Both the position numbers and the translations under genes were made by a program. DNA of 64,000 nucleotides from Cyanobacterium sp. HL-69 (GTDB lineage Bacteria; Cyanobacteriota; Cyanobacteriia; Cyanobacteriales; Cyanobacteriaceae), in contig CP024912.1 in the NCBI GenBank assembly GCA_002813895.1, forward strand, positions 2,046,001-2,110,000, in the 5' to 3' direction. Of the stretch, positions 8,692 to 17,826 are shown piece by piece (the first letter of the stretch is position 1; every line of letters begins with the position of its first letter). The notes under the pieces are model-generated. The model was not told where the DNA came from and ran no database searches. It was given only the letters and a program-made list of their open reading frames with translations.

Positions 8692-9141
8692 TTAATCAGG
8701 ATATTGTCCGCCTACACCGATGTTTGTGTTGTAAATGGTTGCTTCTTCAATGTTGAGGTTATGTATAAAGGCATTATCAACATGAGTATCAAACAGAGTA
8801 GCATAGGCTAGGTTCGTATTGTTTAGGTTTGCATAGTTCATGGTTGCATTGGTTAAAAATGCCCGATGAAGGTCAGCATAAGCAAGGTTTGCACCATCTA
8901 AGTCTGCTCCTTCTAGGTTGGCGTAACGTAGATTTGCTCCTCTTAAGTCTGCGTTTCTCAAGTCTGCACCGATAAGATGAGTTTCTTGTAAGTCTGCGTT
9001 TCTTAAGTCACAGCCCATACATTGGTTTGTTTCTATCAGTTGTTTTACATGGTCAGCATTTTGGGCGATCGCTTCAGGGCTTACTATAACACTAAGGGCG
9101 ATCGCACAGGGTACTGCCACAACAGTTAATAAATTTTTCAT
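8692..9141 (-). CDS. Secreted pentapeptide-repeat protein
   Basis: A 149-residue protein. Residues 1-26 form a signal peptide ending A-I-A-Q-N, so it is exported. Residues 47-130 hold tandem A-D/N-L-x-x pentapeptides (for example A-D-L-R-N, A-N-L-R-Y, A-N-L-E-G, A-D-L-D-G), which form a right-handed quadrilateral beta helix. Such proteins are numerous in cyanobacteria and can be lumenal; the role is unknown. Two cysteines in C-M-G-C just before the repeats could form a disulphide or bind metal. It has its own terminator and no operon partner. Confidence 0.85.
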   Translation of the reverse strand: MKNLLTVVAVPCAIALSVIVSPEAIAQNADHVKQLIETNQCMGCDLRNADLQETHLIGADLRNADLRGANLRYANLEGADLDGANLAYADLHRAFLTNATMNYANLNNTNLAYATLFDTHVDNAFIHNLNIEEATIYNTNIGVGGQYPD

Positions 9142-9456
9142 GAATTTTTCCCCCTATCTATATATGGTATTTTATCTTTATTTCCCTAATATATCTCTTA
9201 ATATTACAAGGATTTTACAAAGCAATTAGTTTTATCTATCTAGTCATAAAAAGTAATAAACTAGCTTTTAAAGATAAATAAGACTCAACATTAAAATTAA
9301 GCATTTATAATTAATCAAATTAATACAAATTAATGATTGTCTTAATAGTTAAATAATACGATGATTAGTTTATAACTCTTATTTATCAAAGACTATAAAA
9401 AGTATTTCTACTAACTTGAACTTTATTAATTGCTATACTTCTACAATAACAAATGA
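9142..9456. other. AT-rich intergenic region without a gene
   Basis: The 315 bases between the pentapeptide gene start and the sasA stop are very AT-rich. I find no coding frame, tRNA or strong hairpin; the right half probably carries the pentapeptide gene promoter on the minus strand. Confidence 0.5.
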
Positions 9457-10626
9457 TTAAAGATACACAGGTAGGGTAAAGCGAAAACAGCTGCCCTGAT
9501 TTCCATTATCATCAACCCAAATTTGACCGTAATGAGCATTAATTACCTGACGACAAAGAGCCAATCCAATGCCATATCCTTCCTGTTTTACATCCCTTTC
9601 TAAACGAAAATGACCATCAAAAATAAGCTCTTTTTTTTCTGGGGGGATACCCGAACCTGTATCAATGACACTAACTTCTATTTTTTGAGTAGTTTTATGA
9701 AGAATAGCAACGGTAATTTTTCCCTGATTAGGAGTGTATTTAATAGCATTTTCAATCAAATTAACTAATACTTGATATATCAATTCTGGATCAGCATATA
9801 CCGCAGGTAAATCTTGGGGAATATCTTTGACTAAATATTGATTTTTAATCTTAATTTTTTCACTAAAGCTATTAAGTAAATCATTACATAAACTAGGTAA
9901 ACTAACTTTAATAGGTATAATATTGAGTTGATGATTGGTCTTTTTCGATGTTTCTAATAAATCAGTAATCATTTTATTCATCACTTTAAACTGCTTTTTA
10001 GCCTGTTTACAAAGTTTTTTTTGTAGCTGAAATAACTTCTCTTTATCAGCTTCATTCATGGCTAATTCAATGGTTTCTACCGCAATAGATGCAGCGGTTA
10101 AAGGATTACGTAAATCATGTACCAACATCGCCAACATTTGATCTTTAAAATCCAATTGTTGTTGCAAATTTTCCACTTCTTGCCTCAGCTGAAAAATATC
10201 ATCACTCAAACGAATCAACTCAGAAGAAGGTAAACAAGTTTCTAAAATAGAATCTTTTGCACTTGTTTCTGTATCGAAATTTTGAGTCAAAGAGTGTTGC
10301 CACTTATCCCACCATTTCTGCAACTGGGCTGTTAAATTACTTCCTGCAAGGGTTTGTTGGGGGGCTGGATTAACTTTCACGAGGGATGGAGTAGCAACCA
10401 GTTTAAAATGTTCTACCAGATGGGGATATTTACTAATTTCTAATACTTCTAACTGAAATTGATAATCACGGGTTAGACTTTGAAGATAAGTTTTTATTTC
10501 TAGAATATTTTTCTGCGAACTATGACGATTATCAACAAATAATAATAGTTGAAGAGATTTTTTTGTTTGTTCTATATTTTTATCTTTGTCTTCGCCAAAA
10601 ATTAAATCACTGTCTGATGGATACAT
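9457..10626 (-). CDS. sasA: Circadian clock output histidine kinase SasA
   Basis: Sensor kinase that reads KaiC phosphorylation and phosphorylates RpaA to drive circadian gene expression. The N-terminal 100 residues form a KaiB-like thioredoxin fold domain (L-Q-L-L-L-F-V-D-N-R followed by V-A-T-P-S-L-V-K). A coiled segment leads to the HisKA domain with the phospho-acceptor in L-V-H-D-L-R-N-P-L-T near residue 170, then an HATPase_c domain with N-L-I-E-N-A-I-K-Y-T-P, D-T-G-S-G-I-P and Y-G-I-G-L-A-L-C. I chose ATG 10626; the frame extends to 10674 but that lead lacks family similarity. The gene is alone, as usual; kai genes are not in this window. Confidence 0.95.
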   Translation of the reverse strand: MYPSDSDLIFGEDKDKNIEQTKKSLQLLLFVDNRHSSQKNILEIKTYLQSLTRDYQFQLEVLEISKYPHLVEHFKLVATPSLVKVNPAPQQTLAGSNLTAQLQKWWDKWQHSLTQNFDTETSAKDSILETCLPSSELIRLSDDIFQLRQEVENLQQQLDFKDQMLAMLVHDLRNPLTAASIAVETIELAMNEADKEKLFQLQKKLCKQAKKQFKVMNKMITDLLETSKKTNHQLNIIPIKVSLPSLCNDLLNSFSEKIKIKNQYLVKDIPQDLPAVYADPELIYQVLVNLIENAIKYTPNQGKITVAILHKTTQKIEVSVIDTGSGIPPEKKELIFDGHFRLERDVKQEGYGIGLALCRQVINAHYGQIWVDDNGNQGSCFRFTLPVYL

Positions 10627-11069
10627 CGTGAATATCACTCCCCATGGGCATATTTTTGTTGCTACTATTACCAATTTATAGTATTTTCTAGGTTTTATTT
10701 TACTGTGAGGATATTTTTTTTGATAAATATTTGATGTTTTTCTCGGGAAGACACAAAAATAGAAAGTAACGGTGCGTGTAATATTTTAATTTATGTATAT
10801 ACCAATGTACCGAAATATTTAAAATTATTGGTGAATTTACGCTAAGTAAGTAGGCATAATTAAATCGATTTAGGCAAGGGGGTTTAAACCCCTTGTTCAT
10901 AAGAGTCTTAATAAAATAAGAGCTATAATTAATTTCGCCAACCTACTTAATTAAGATTTAGTTATTAATAAAAAAGTATTTATTCACTTTTATTTTTTTA
11001 CTTCTTGAGTTTGTAATATTTATATTATTATAAAATATTTATTTTTCTATGAATTATAAACTCAATAAT
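10627..11069. other. Intergenic region between sasA and scpA holding a palindrome
   Basis: About 440 bases with no convincing gene; a 66-codon minus-strand frame here (10700-10900) has unusual composition and spans the palindrome, so I do not call it. The only clear structure is the inverted repeat at 10875-10895. The sasA promoter should lie in the left part. Confidence 0.5.
10875..10895. repeat. CAAGGGG/CCCCTTG palindromic repeat, copy 1
   Basis: CAAGGGGG-TTTAAA-CCCCTTG, an almost perfect palindrome with one extra G. The same core recurs at 16751-16770, 19342-19359, 36098-36119 and, with another loop, 15111-15131. Confidence 0.7.
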
Positions 11070-11849
11070 TTATTCATTATCTATTAAAATTTGTATATCA
11101 ATGTCTTGATAAAATTCTTCTTGAGATAGTTCTACTTTTGACTGGGATGATAGTAGTAATAATGCCCAAAATACTCCTACTTTATCTTTTTTAGGAGTTT
11201 CTTGATATTGACTCCAAGAGGTTACTAATTGTTCTAGTTTTATTTGCTCTCGGGTTTCGGATATACGAGATAAATTTTTCGTTAAAAATATGTTTAAATC
11301 TTGGGCTAGTTGAGTTAAGTTTTCGTCATGGGCTAACTCAGTAATAGTTTTTAAAGCCTGTTTCTTGGTATATTTTCTTTTTTTATTTAAATTTAGTCCA
11401 TGAAGGTTACTAGCTTTCTTTAACTCTTTTTCAATGTCTTGCAGTTGAGTAATAAATTCTGACAATGTAACTCTTCTTTTGCGAGGAGGAAGGGCTGATG
11501 TTCTTCTTTTTATTTGTTGTTCTAAATTTGATTGTAGATGTCTTTTTCTGATAGTATTTTCAAGATCTTCTTCTATATAAATTTCTTCATTTTCTATTTC
11601 TTTTTGACCTAGTTTTTCGAGGGTATCTGCTTTTAATAAAACGAGCATTGATGCCCACAACATTACTTGCCCTGAGTGGGATAAATCTTGATCTAAAATG
11701 TCTATTGTATGACTTTCTTTAAGATTTAATTCTGCTAAAAAACGATCTATTATTTCTATTACTTGCACATCCCAAGGGTTAATTTCTCCTTTTTGGGCTA
11801 AGTCAATTAATACGGCGATGGCTTCACTAGCAGGACTATTATTTTTCAT
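11070..11849 (-). CDS. scpA: Segregation and condensation protein A
   Basis: Kleisin subunit that bridges SMC heads with ScpB during chromosome condensation and segregation. The N-terminal segment A-I-A-V-L-I-D-L-A-Q-K-G-E-I-N-P-W-D-V matches the family, followed by the long central linker with many charged residues and a C-terminal winged-helix region ending near L-S-Q-E-E-F-Y. Length 259 is typical. ScpB is not adjacent in this window. The surrounding DNA is strongly AT-rich and the gene has no near operon partner. Confidence 0.9.
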   Translation of the reverse strand: MKNNSPASEAIAVLIDLAQKGEINPWDVQVIEIIDRFLAELNLKESHTIDILDQDLSHSGQVMLWASMLVLLKADTLEKLGQKEIENEEIYIEEDLENTIRKRHLQSNLEQQIKRRTSALPPRKRRVTLSEFITQLQDIEKELKKASNLHGLNLNKKRKYTKKQALKTITELAHDENLTQLAQDLNIFLTKNLSRISETREQIKLEQLVTSWSQYQETPKKDKVGVFWALLLLSSQSKVELSQEEFYQDIDIQILIDNE

Positions 11850-11954
11850 TATTTATAAATGCAATGTATGGGGAAGAGGTTTTAACCCTTTATGGGGTAA
11901 TGATGGCAGAAAAGTAATTAACTAAAAAAAACGGAAAATTAAATATAAATTTAA

Positions 11955-11986
11955 TTCTCCATTATCAATTATTAATTCTCAATTAT
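11955..11986. repeat. AT-rich intergenic repeat of the ATTCTCAATTATT type
   Basis: The end of murE overlaps a run of short near-repeats ATTATCAATT-ATTAATTCTC-AATTATT. Similar runs lie at 26211-26241 (beside the permease stop), 51026-51049 and 187-203. These simple repeats often flank genes in AT-rich cyanobacteria. Confidence 0.4.
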
Positions 11987-13457
11987 TTATGAGGGCTTTT
12001 TGGGCTTCTTCTCTGTCATCAAAATGAATTTTTTCGGTGCCTAAAATTTGATAATCTTCATGGCCTTTTCCTGCAATTAAGACTCCGTCACCTGCTTGGG
12101 CGGTTTTGATGGCCGTTTCAATGGCTAAAGAGCGATCGCCCTGTACAATAGGTTTAATATGATTAGGAATACCCGCCAAAACATCTTCAAGGATTTGAGT
12201 GGGGTTTTCTGTGCGAGGATTATCGGAAGTTACTACCACTACATCGGCTAAATCAGCGGCAATTTTACCCATTATAGGGCGTTTTGTGCGATCGCGATCG
12301 CCCCCACAACCAAACACACATATCATTTTACCCTTAATAAAAGGACGGGATGCTTTGAGTAAATTTTCCAAACTATCGGGGGTATGGGCATAATCCACAA
12401 TAACAGTAACATCCTGATTCGGTTTAGCTTCCACCCTTTCCATGCGCCCTGGCACCCCTTTAAACTGGGGTAAACCTTGGGCAATGGTATCTAAGTCAAT
12501 ACCCAGTTGCAACACGGCACCAACTCCAGCCAAAAGATTTGCTAGGTTAAACTGCCCAACGAGGGGGGAAGAAAATTTAATTTCTCCTTGGGGAGTATGT
12601 AAAATCCCCTCCACTCCATTGGCTTGATATACTAAATCGGTGGTGTACAAATCCGCTTCCGTATTGGTAACACTGTAACTCCAGACATTTTCCACAGATT
12701 TAATCAATCTTTGTCCATAGGGGTCATCATAGTTAATAATGGCTTTACCATGGAGATATTCTTTGTTAAATAGGAGGGCTTTGGCTTGAAAATAATCCTC
12801 CATATCTTTGTGATAATCGAGGTGGTCTTGGGTTAAATTGGTAAATACAGCCACATCAAAATGACACCCTTTTATTCTTTTTTGGGCGAGGGCATGGGAG
12901 CTTACTTCCATTATGGCGTATTGGTTTCCAGCGTTTACGGCTTCTGATAACTGTCCTTGTAAATCTATGGCGAAGGGGGTGGTATGACTAGCGGTTTTTT
13001 GATAGTCTTGCCAACGGGCATAAAGGGTGCCAAAGAGGGCGGTTTTTTTCTGGGCTTGTTGTGAGAAAAATTCGATTAAGTGAGTGGTGGTTGTTTTGCC
13101 GTTAGTACCTGTAACCCCTACCATGGTTATTTTTTGACTAGGATAGTCATAAAATTTACTGGCCATTTGCGCACAAATATCATTCATATCGTCGGCTACT
13201 ATGACGCAGTCAGAATTTGTGGGGGCAATTTTATCATAGGCTTCTTTACTTATTATAGAGGCGATCGCCCCTTCGCTCAAAGCACTTTGCCAAAACTCTC
13301 CCCCGTCAACCCTTGTGCCAGGCATCCCGATAAATACATCCCCCGATGACACCAACTGAGAGTTAGTCACAATTCCTTTAACTTCAAAATCCAAGGCAGG
13401 ATGCTCAGGAATAGAGTTAATTTGTTCTAAATTGGACAATAATTGACGTAATTTCAT
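11979..13457 (-). CDS. murE: UDP-N-acetylmuramoyl-L-alanyl-D-glutamate--2,6-diaminopimelate ligase
   Basis: Adds meso-diaminopimelate to the growing UDP-MurNAc peptide in peptidoglycan synthesis. The Mur ligase P-loop V-G-V-T-G-T-N-G-K-T-T-T lies near residue 115. The substrate motif D-N-P-R-T-E near 405 is the signature for meso-DAP rather than lysine. Length 492 is normal. I chose ATG 13457 over the TTG just before it; G-G-G-G-T-G-A lies about ten bases upstream. An overlapping pair of HIP1 octamers sits inside at 12288-12301. MurF is not adjacent. Confidence 0.95.
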   Translation of the reverse strand: MKLRQLLSNLEQINSIPEHPALDFEVKGIVTNSQLVSSGDVFIGMPGTRVDGGEFWQSALSEGAIASIISKEAYDKIAPTNSDCVIVADDMNDICAQMASKFYDYPSQKITMVGVTGTNGKTTTTHLIEFFSQQAQKKTALFGTLYARWQDYQKTASHTTPFAIDLQGQLSEAVNAGNQYAIMEVSSHALAQKRIKGCHFDVAVFTNLTQDHLDYHKDMEDYFQAKALLFNKEYLHGKAIINYDDPYGQRLIKSVENVWSYSVTNTEADLYTTDLVYQANGVEGILHTPQGEIKFSSPLVGQFNLANLLAGVGAVLQLGIDLDTIAQGLPQFKGVPGRMERVEAKPNQDVTVIVDYAHTPDSLENLLKASRPFIKGKMICVFGCGGDRDRTKRPIMGKIAADLADVVVVTSDNPRTENPTQILEDVLAGIPNHIKPIVQGDRSLAIETAIKTAQAGDGVLIAGKGHEDYQILGTEKIHFDDREEAQKALINN

Positions 13458-13513
13458 CAAACTTCACCCCTCACTTAACAATAAAAGATTTTTACTATCT
13501 TATAGCAATATTT

Positions 13514-13542
13514 TGGGGAATGGGGAACAGGGAATGGGCAAT
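13514..13542. repeat. Short tandem heptamer-like repeat (STRR type), second copy
   Basis: GGGGAATGGGGAACAGGGAA and continuing units lie between murE and sufD. It is similar to the complement of the run at 4511-4541. Confidence 0.55.
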
Positions 13543-13624
13543 GGTCATAAAATAATAAATTAATTAGTAGTGATAATGAGTAATAGCTCATCATCTGCTT
13601 TTGTGGGGTAATAAACCCAACTTT

Positions 13625-13658
13625 AAAAAACTATGCCCCTCGCCTTTGGGAGAGGGGG
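13625..13658 (-). terminator. Probable terminator of sufD
   Basis: On the minus strand CCCCTC and GAGGGG pair around a short inner stem, followed after five bases by six T residues. It lies just after the sufD stop. Confidence 0.6.
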
Positions 13659-13669
13659 TGGGGGTATTG

Positions 13670-15043
13670 TTAATCAATGGTGCGACAAGCGACACACTGA
13701 GTTAACCGTTGAATGAGGGATTTATAAGGAATTTTATCAATAATCTCGGCGGCGAAGGCATCGAGGAGAAGATGACGGGCATCATTTTCATTTAAACCAC
13801 GGCTACGGAGATAAAAAATTTCATCGGCTTCTAATTGGCTAACCGTTGCCCCATGGGCGCATTTCACGTTATCCGCAGTGATTTGTAACTCTGGTTTGGT
13901 GTTAATCCTTGCTTTGGGAGATAACAATAAATTGCGATTTAATTGGGTAGCGTTGGTTTCTTGGGCTAGTTTTGGCACATTTACTCTACCATTAAAAATA
14001 CCGTGTCCAGAGTCATCTAAAATATATTTATGAAGTTGATTTACGGTACCATAGGGATAATTTAAGCTCACATGGCTATGGGTATCAGCAATCTGTTTTC
14101 CTTGTACCATGGATAAACCATGGAGGTTAGTGTGGGTTTGTTCACCTTTTTGGAGAATGTCTAGGTTATGACGGTACAATTTTCCACCTAAACTGATTTC
14201 ATTTATAGTATAACTACTGTTACGGTGCTGGGCGATCGCACTTAAGCCAATATGAAAACCATCCCCCGATTCCCGTTGAATACGACAATGATTTAAAGAA
14301 GCATTTTCCTGTAAATGAATTTCGGTGACAGCATTGGTAAAATAAGGCTTTCCACCCACCGCATCAGAACAACCAACGCTTGTCGCACCATAATATTCTA
14401 TAATCTCACAACGAGAATTAACCTCCCCCACTATCAAAATACGGGGTTGCACCAAAATAGGTAAATCTTCCTTTGCCACAATATGCAGTAAATGGATAGG
14501 AGTATGACACTCTATATTTTTATCAATCCACACCACAAAAGCATCATTAATTCCTGCCGTATTTAAAGCCGAAAAAACTTCATTTTCAGGTTGATTTTTA
14601 GTTAAAAAATGACCAACTTTTTCTTTTTTACTATCATCTAAATCAGCTAAATTACCCACATAAACCCCATCGGGCAATCCAGACACATCAGACAAATTTT
14701 CATCATAAAAACCATTCACGAAAACTAACCGAGAATTAGACGCTTCTTGCAATTTAAAACCATCTAAAACAAAATTAGATAAACTCTGTTTCGTTGGACG
14801 ATGAAAATCAACTTTTTGTAAAGCAGTCAAATCGGTAAAACGCCATGCTTCATCTTTACTGGTAGGAATATTTGATTTAACTATCTCATTAGCAGATTTT
14901 TGTCTTACTTGCTCAATAAAACTGCCTAAATTATCGTCAAAATTAGTTTTGTCACTTTGTCCTACCTGTAATAAACCACCTAAATAAGCATCGTTGTTGA
15001 CTTGAAAGTTATTAGGATTTAAAGTAGCCACTGAATCAGACAT
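13670..15043 (-). CDS. sufD: Fe-S cluster assembly protein SufD
   Basis: Scaffold partner in the SufBCD complex that builds iron-sulphur clusters, the main cyanobacterial system. The N-terminal region has D-E-A-W-R-F-T-D-L, and the C-terminal half forms the SufB/SufD beta helix with H-S-H-V-S-L-N-Y and N-V-K-C-A-H-G-A-T-V-S-Q-L. The last is the conserved C-A-H-G segment near the SufB-D interface. Length 457 is typical. It lies 177 bases downstream of sufC on the same strand, with a palindrome between them, so they may share a transcript. sufB and sufS are not in this window. Confidence 0.94.
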   Translation of the reverse strand: MSDSVATLNPNNFQVNNDAYLGGLLQVGQSDKTNFDDNLGSFIEQVRQKSANEIVKSNIPTSKDEAWRFTDLTALQKVDFHRPTKQSLSNFVLDGFKLQEASNSRLVFVNGFYDENLSDVSGLPDGVYVGNLADLDDSKKEKVGHFLTKNQPENEVFSALNTAGINDAFVVWIDKNIECHTPIHLLHIVAKEDLPILVQPRILIVGEVNSRCEIIEYYGATSVGCSDAVGGKPYFTNAVTEIHLQENASLNHCRIQRESGDGFHIGLSAIAQHRNSSYTINEISLGGKLYRHNLDILQKGEQTHTNLHGLSMVQGKQIADTHSHVSLNYPYGTVNQLHKYILDDSGHGIFNGRVNVPKLAQETNATQLNRNLLLSPKARINTKPELQITADNVKCAHGATVSQLEADEIFYLRSRGLNENDARHLLLDAFAAEIIDKIPYKSLIQRLTQCVACRTID

Positions 15044-15110
15044 AAAAATATATTATAAAATTTACAACAAAAAATAATAAACCTAACACCTACAAATACA
15101 CCTCCCTTAA

Positions 15111-15131
15111 CAAGGGGCACGGGGCCCCTTG
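15111..15131. repeat. CAAGGGGC/GCCCCTTG palindromic repeat between sufC and sufD
   Basis: CAAGGGGC-acggg-GCCCCTTG, an eight-base-pair stem in the 177-base sufC-sufD spacer. It belongs to the same family of dispersed inverted repeats as the copy at 10875. It could weaken read-through from sufC to sufD, but no T run follows on the minus strand. Confidence 0.65.
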
Positions 15132-15220
15132 CCAGAGAATTTTTCCCCTTATCACCAAGTTTTGATACCTCGTCATCAAAATAAATTTCATTGACGTAAT
15201 ATTCTTGATGAATTAATCAA

Positions 15221-15991
15221 TTAAACCTCTACTAATTGCTCATCTTCCAAGAAATCATAACCCCTTTCTTCCAACTCAATAGCCAAACTTTTATCACCAC
15301 TTAAAACAATTTTTCCTTGGGACATTACATGAATAAAGTCAGGCTTAATATAGTCCAATAATCTTTGATAATGGGTAATTAATAAGAAAGCATTATCAGG
15401 CTTTTGTAACTGATTTACCCCCTCAGAAACAATGCGTAAAGCATCAATATCTAAGCCAGAATCAATCTCATCTAAAATGCCCAAAGTAGGTTCTAATAAA
15501 GCCATTTGTAGGATTTCATTACGCTTTTTCTCTCCCCCAGAAAAACCTTCATTTAAGCTGCGACTAAGGAAAGCAGAATCCATTTTGACAATGCCCAATT
15601 TTTCCTCAATTAAATCTTCAAAATCAAAAGCGTCGATTTCTTCTAAACCTAAAAATTTACAACGGGCATTATAAGCCACCCTCAAAAAGTCTAAATTACT
15701 TACCCCAGGGATTTCTAAAGGATATTGAAAAGCCAAGAAAATACCAGCCAAAGCCCTCTCATCAGGCTCTTTATCTAGTAAGTTTTCCCCTTTATAGAGA
15801 ATCTCTCCCCCTGTTACTTCATATTCAGGATGCCCCGTTAAAACTTTGGAAAGGGTACTTTTTCCAGAGCCATTTCGCCCCATAATAGCGTGTACTTCCC
15901 CTGCTTTTATTTCTAAATTTACTCCCTTCAGAATAGGGGTGCCATCTACGGAGGCGCTGAGGTTACGAACAGATAATATGGTTTCAGTCAT
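15221..15991 (-). CDS. sufC: Fe-S cluster assembly ATPase SufC
   Basis: ABC-type ATPase that drives SufBCD conformational change. Walker A is [10 protein letters not shown] near 38, the signature is F-S-G-G-E-K-K-R near 149, and Walker B is [11 protein letters not shown]. The E-K-K-R-N-E-I stretch after the signature is typical of SufC rather than of transporters, and there is no membrane partner. Length 256 is normal. Transcribed ahead of sufD. Confidence 0.95.
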   Translation of the reverse strand: MTETILSVRNLSASVDGTPILKGVNLEIKAGEVHAIMGRNGSGKSTLSKVLTGHPEYEVTGGEILYKGENLLDKEPDERALAGIFLAFQYPLEIPGVSNLDFLRVAYNARCKFLGLEEIDAFDFEDLIEEKLGIVKMDSAFLSRSLNEGFSGGEKKRNEILQMALLEPTLGILDEIDSGLDIDALRIVSEGVNQLQKPDNAFLLITHYQRLLDYIKPDFIHVMSQGKIVLSGDKSLAIELEERGYDFLEDEQLVEV

Positions 15992-16178
15992 AATAAGTTA
16001 TTTAATACTGGTGAGCGTTCTTAATTTGTATATATTTTCTTCTGTGGATCTATTTTAAGGTACTTTAGCAACATTTTTGTTGTTTTATTCTTTTTTGCTT
16101 GTTAAAAAAACTCCATGAGTCGGATCTGTGATTAAATAAATAGGCGTATGAATAAGTTTTATGAAGGAGAGTTTTTAA

Positions 16179-16688
16179 ATGGATTTATCTCGTATTCCTG
16201 CACAACCCAAGGCTGGTTTAATCAATGTTTTAATTGAAATCCCCGGGGGAAGCAAAAATAAGTATGAGTTTGACAAGGATATGAATGCTTTTATTTTAGA
16301 TAGAGTATTATTTTCCTCGGTGAAATATCCTTATGACTATGGTTTTGTACCCAATACTTTAGCCGATGATGGTGATCCTTTGGATGGTATGGTAATGATG
16401 GATGAGCCTACTTTCCCTGGTTGTGTCATTGCGGCGCGCCCCGTGGCAATGTTGGAAATGATTGACGGGGGAGATAGAGATGAGAAAATTCTTTGTGTTC
16501 CTGCTGAAGATCCTCGCTATGATCATGTTAAGTCTTTAAAGGATATTGCTCCCCATCGCCTTGACGAAATTGCTGAGTTTTTCCGTTCTTATAAAAATTT
16601 AGAGAAGAAGGAAACCAAAATTTTAGGTTGGAAGGATGTTGATCAGGTTGCTCCTTTAGTGCAAGAATGCGTTAAGGCTTATAAGTAA
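16179..16688 (+). CDS. ppa: Inorganic pyrophosphatase (family I)
   Basis: Hydrolyses pyrophosphate to phosphate in the cytoplasm and so pulls biosynthetic reactions forward. The family I signature is present: Y-P-Y-D-Y-G-F-V-P near 49 and D-G-D-P-L-D-G-M near 65, supplying the metal-binding aspartates, with E-D-P-R-Y near 110. Length 169 is normal. AAGGAG lies 12 bases before ATG 16179. It is transcribed away from sufC and converges with purM across a 112-base spacer with two inverted repeats. Confidence 0.96.
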   Translation: MDLSRIPAQPKAGLINVLIEIPGGSKNKYEFDKDMNAFILDRVLFSSVKYPYDYGFVPNTLADDGDPLDGMVMMDEPTFPGCVIAARPVAMLEMIDGGDRDEKILCVPAEDPRYDHVKSLKDIAPHRLDEIAEFFRSYKNLEKKETKILGWKDVDQVAPLVQECVKAYK

Positions 16689-16708
16689 TATATAACTTCG
16701 TTTTTTTG

Positions 16709-16726
16709 GTGGGCATTGCCCATCCT
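16709..16726 (+). terminator. Hairpin after ppa (GGTGGGCA/TGCCCATCC)
   Basis: An inverted repeat with a G-T wobble lies 20 bases after the ppa stop. Its sequence is nearly the same as the terminator stem after glnB (49276-49292), but here the T run precedes it rather than follows it. It may be a repeat remnant rather than a working terminator. Confidence 0.4.
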
Positions 16727-16750
16727 ACGGGGAGAATACTAAATTTTTAA

Positions 16751-16770
16751 CAAGGGGTTTAAACCCCTTG
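16751..16770. repeat. CAAGGGGTTTAAACCCCTTG palindrome, perfect copy
   Basis: A perfect 20-base palindrome in the ppa-purM convergent spacer. On the minus strand it is followed by TTAAAAATTT, so it could end purM transcripts. Confidence 0.7.
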
Positions 16771-16800
16771 CCTCGATCATACCTGATACCTTTAAATGGT

Positions 16801-17826
16801 TTAACAAATAAATTGGATGTCTTTTTTTCCTTCGATAACTTTGCCGATATGGTAGGAGGAAATATTTTCGGCTTCAAAAAATTCGATGGTTTCTTTGACC
16901 TTGTGGGGTGGCACAATCACTACAAAACCTACTCCCATGTTAAAAGTATCAAGCATATCTTGTTGATTGACGTTACCTGTTTTGGCTAACCATTTGAAGA
17001 TGGGGGGAATTGCCCAACTATTGAGGTTTACTTCGATGGAGAGGTTGTCGGGGAGGCAACGGGGTAAGTTTTCGGGGATGCCTCCCCCTGTAATGTGTGC
17101 CATGGCTTTGATGCCAAGGTTATTTCCTAGGGCTTTGAGGATGGGCTTTACATAAATACGGGTGGGGGTGAGACAGGTTTCCCCGAGGGTTAATCCTCCT
17201 AATTCTTCTGGTTTGTCTTCCCAATTTAGTCCACTTACTTCGATGATTTTACGCACGAGGGAGAAGCCGTTACTATGAATGCCGCTACTGCTAAGGGCGA
17301 TCGCCTGATCTCCTATTTGTACATCTTTTCCATCTAAAATAGATGCTTTTTCCACAATTCCCACACAAAAACCAGCCAAATCATATTCCCCTACCTGATA
17401 AAAACCTGGCATCTCTGCGGTTTCTCCACCGAGTAAGGCACAACCACTTTCTTTACATCCTTGGGCAATGCCTACTACCACTTCTTCTAATTGACTGGGA
17501 TTTAATTTACCTGTGGCTAAATAATCAAGGAAAAACAATGGCTCGGCGCCTGATGTCAAAATATCATTGACACACATGGCAACTAAATCTATACCCACGG
17601 TGTCATGACGATTTAGTTGATGGGCTATTTTTAACTTTGTACCTACTCCATCGGTGCCGGAAATTAAAACAGGTTGTTTGTAGCCAGAAGGAATTTCAAA
17701 ACAACCACCAAAACCACCTAGCCCTCCTAAAACGCCCTGACGATAAGTGCTTTCTACCGCTGAACCAATTTTATTAACAAATTCTCTTCCTGCTTCAATA
17801 TCAACTCCAGCCTGTTTATAATCCAT
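16801..17826 (-). CDS. purM: Phosphoribosylformylglycinamidine cyclo-ligase
   Basis: AIR synthetase: ATP-dependent ring closure of FGAM to aminoimidazole ribotide in purine synthesis. The start [13 protein letters not shown] is the family N-terminus, so I use ATG 17826, although the frame runs to 17850. [11 protein letters not shown] near 60 is the conserved ATP/substrate loop, G-G-E-T-A-E-M-P lies near 130 and [11 protein letters not shown] near 240. Length 341 is normal. Monocistronic by position. Confidence 0.95.
   Translation of the reverse strand: MDYKQAGVDIEAGREFVNKIGSAVESTYRQGVLGGLGGFGGCFEIPSGYKQPVLISGTDGVGTKLKIAHQLNRHDTVGIDLVAMCVNDILTSGAEPLFFLDYLATGKLNPSQLEEVVVGIAQGCKESGCALLGGETAEMPGFYQVGEYDLAGFCVGIVEKASILDGKDVQIGDQAIALSSSGIHSNGFSLVRKIIEVSGLNWEDKPEELGGLTLGETCLTPTRIYVKPILKALGNNLGIKAMAHITGGGIPENLPRCLPDNLSIEVNLNSWAIPPIFKWLAKTGNVNQQDMLDTFNMGVGFVVIVPPHKVKETIEFFEAENISSYHIGKVIEGKKDIQFIC

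Noticed and set aside
10700-10900. 66-codon minus-strand frame between sasA and scpA
   Set aside because: It spans an intergenic palindrome, has odd composition and no ribosome-binding site.
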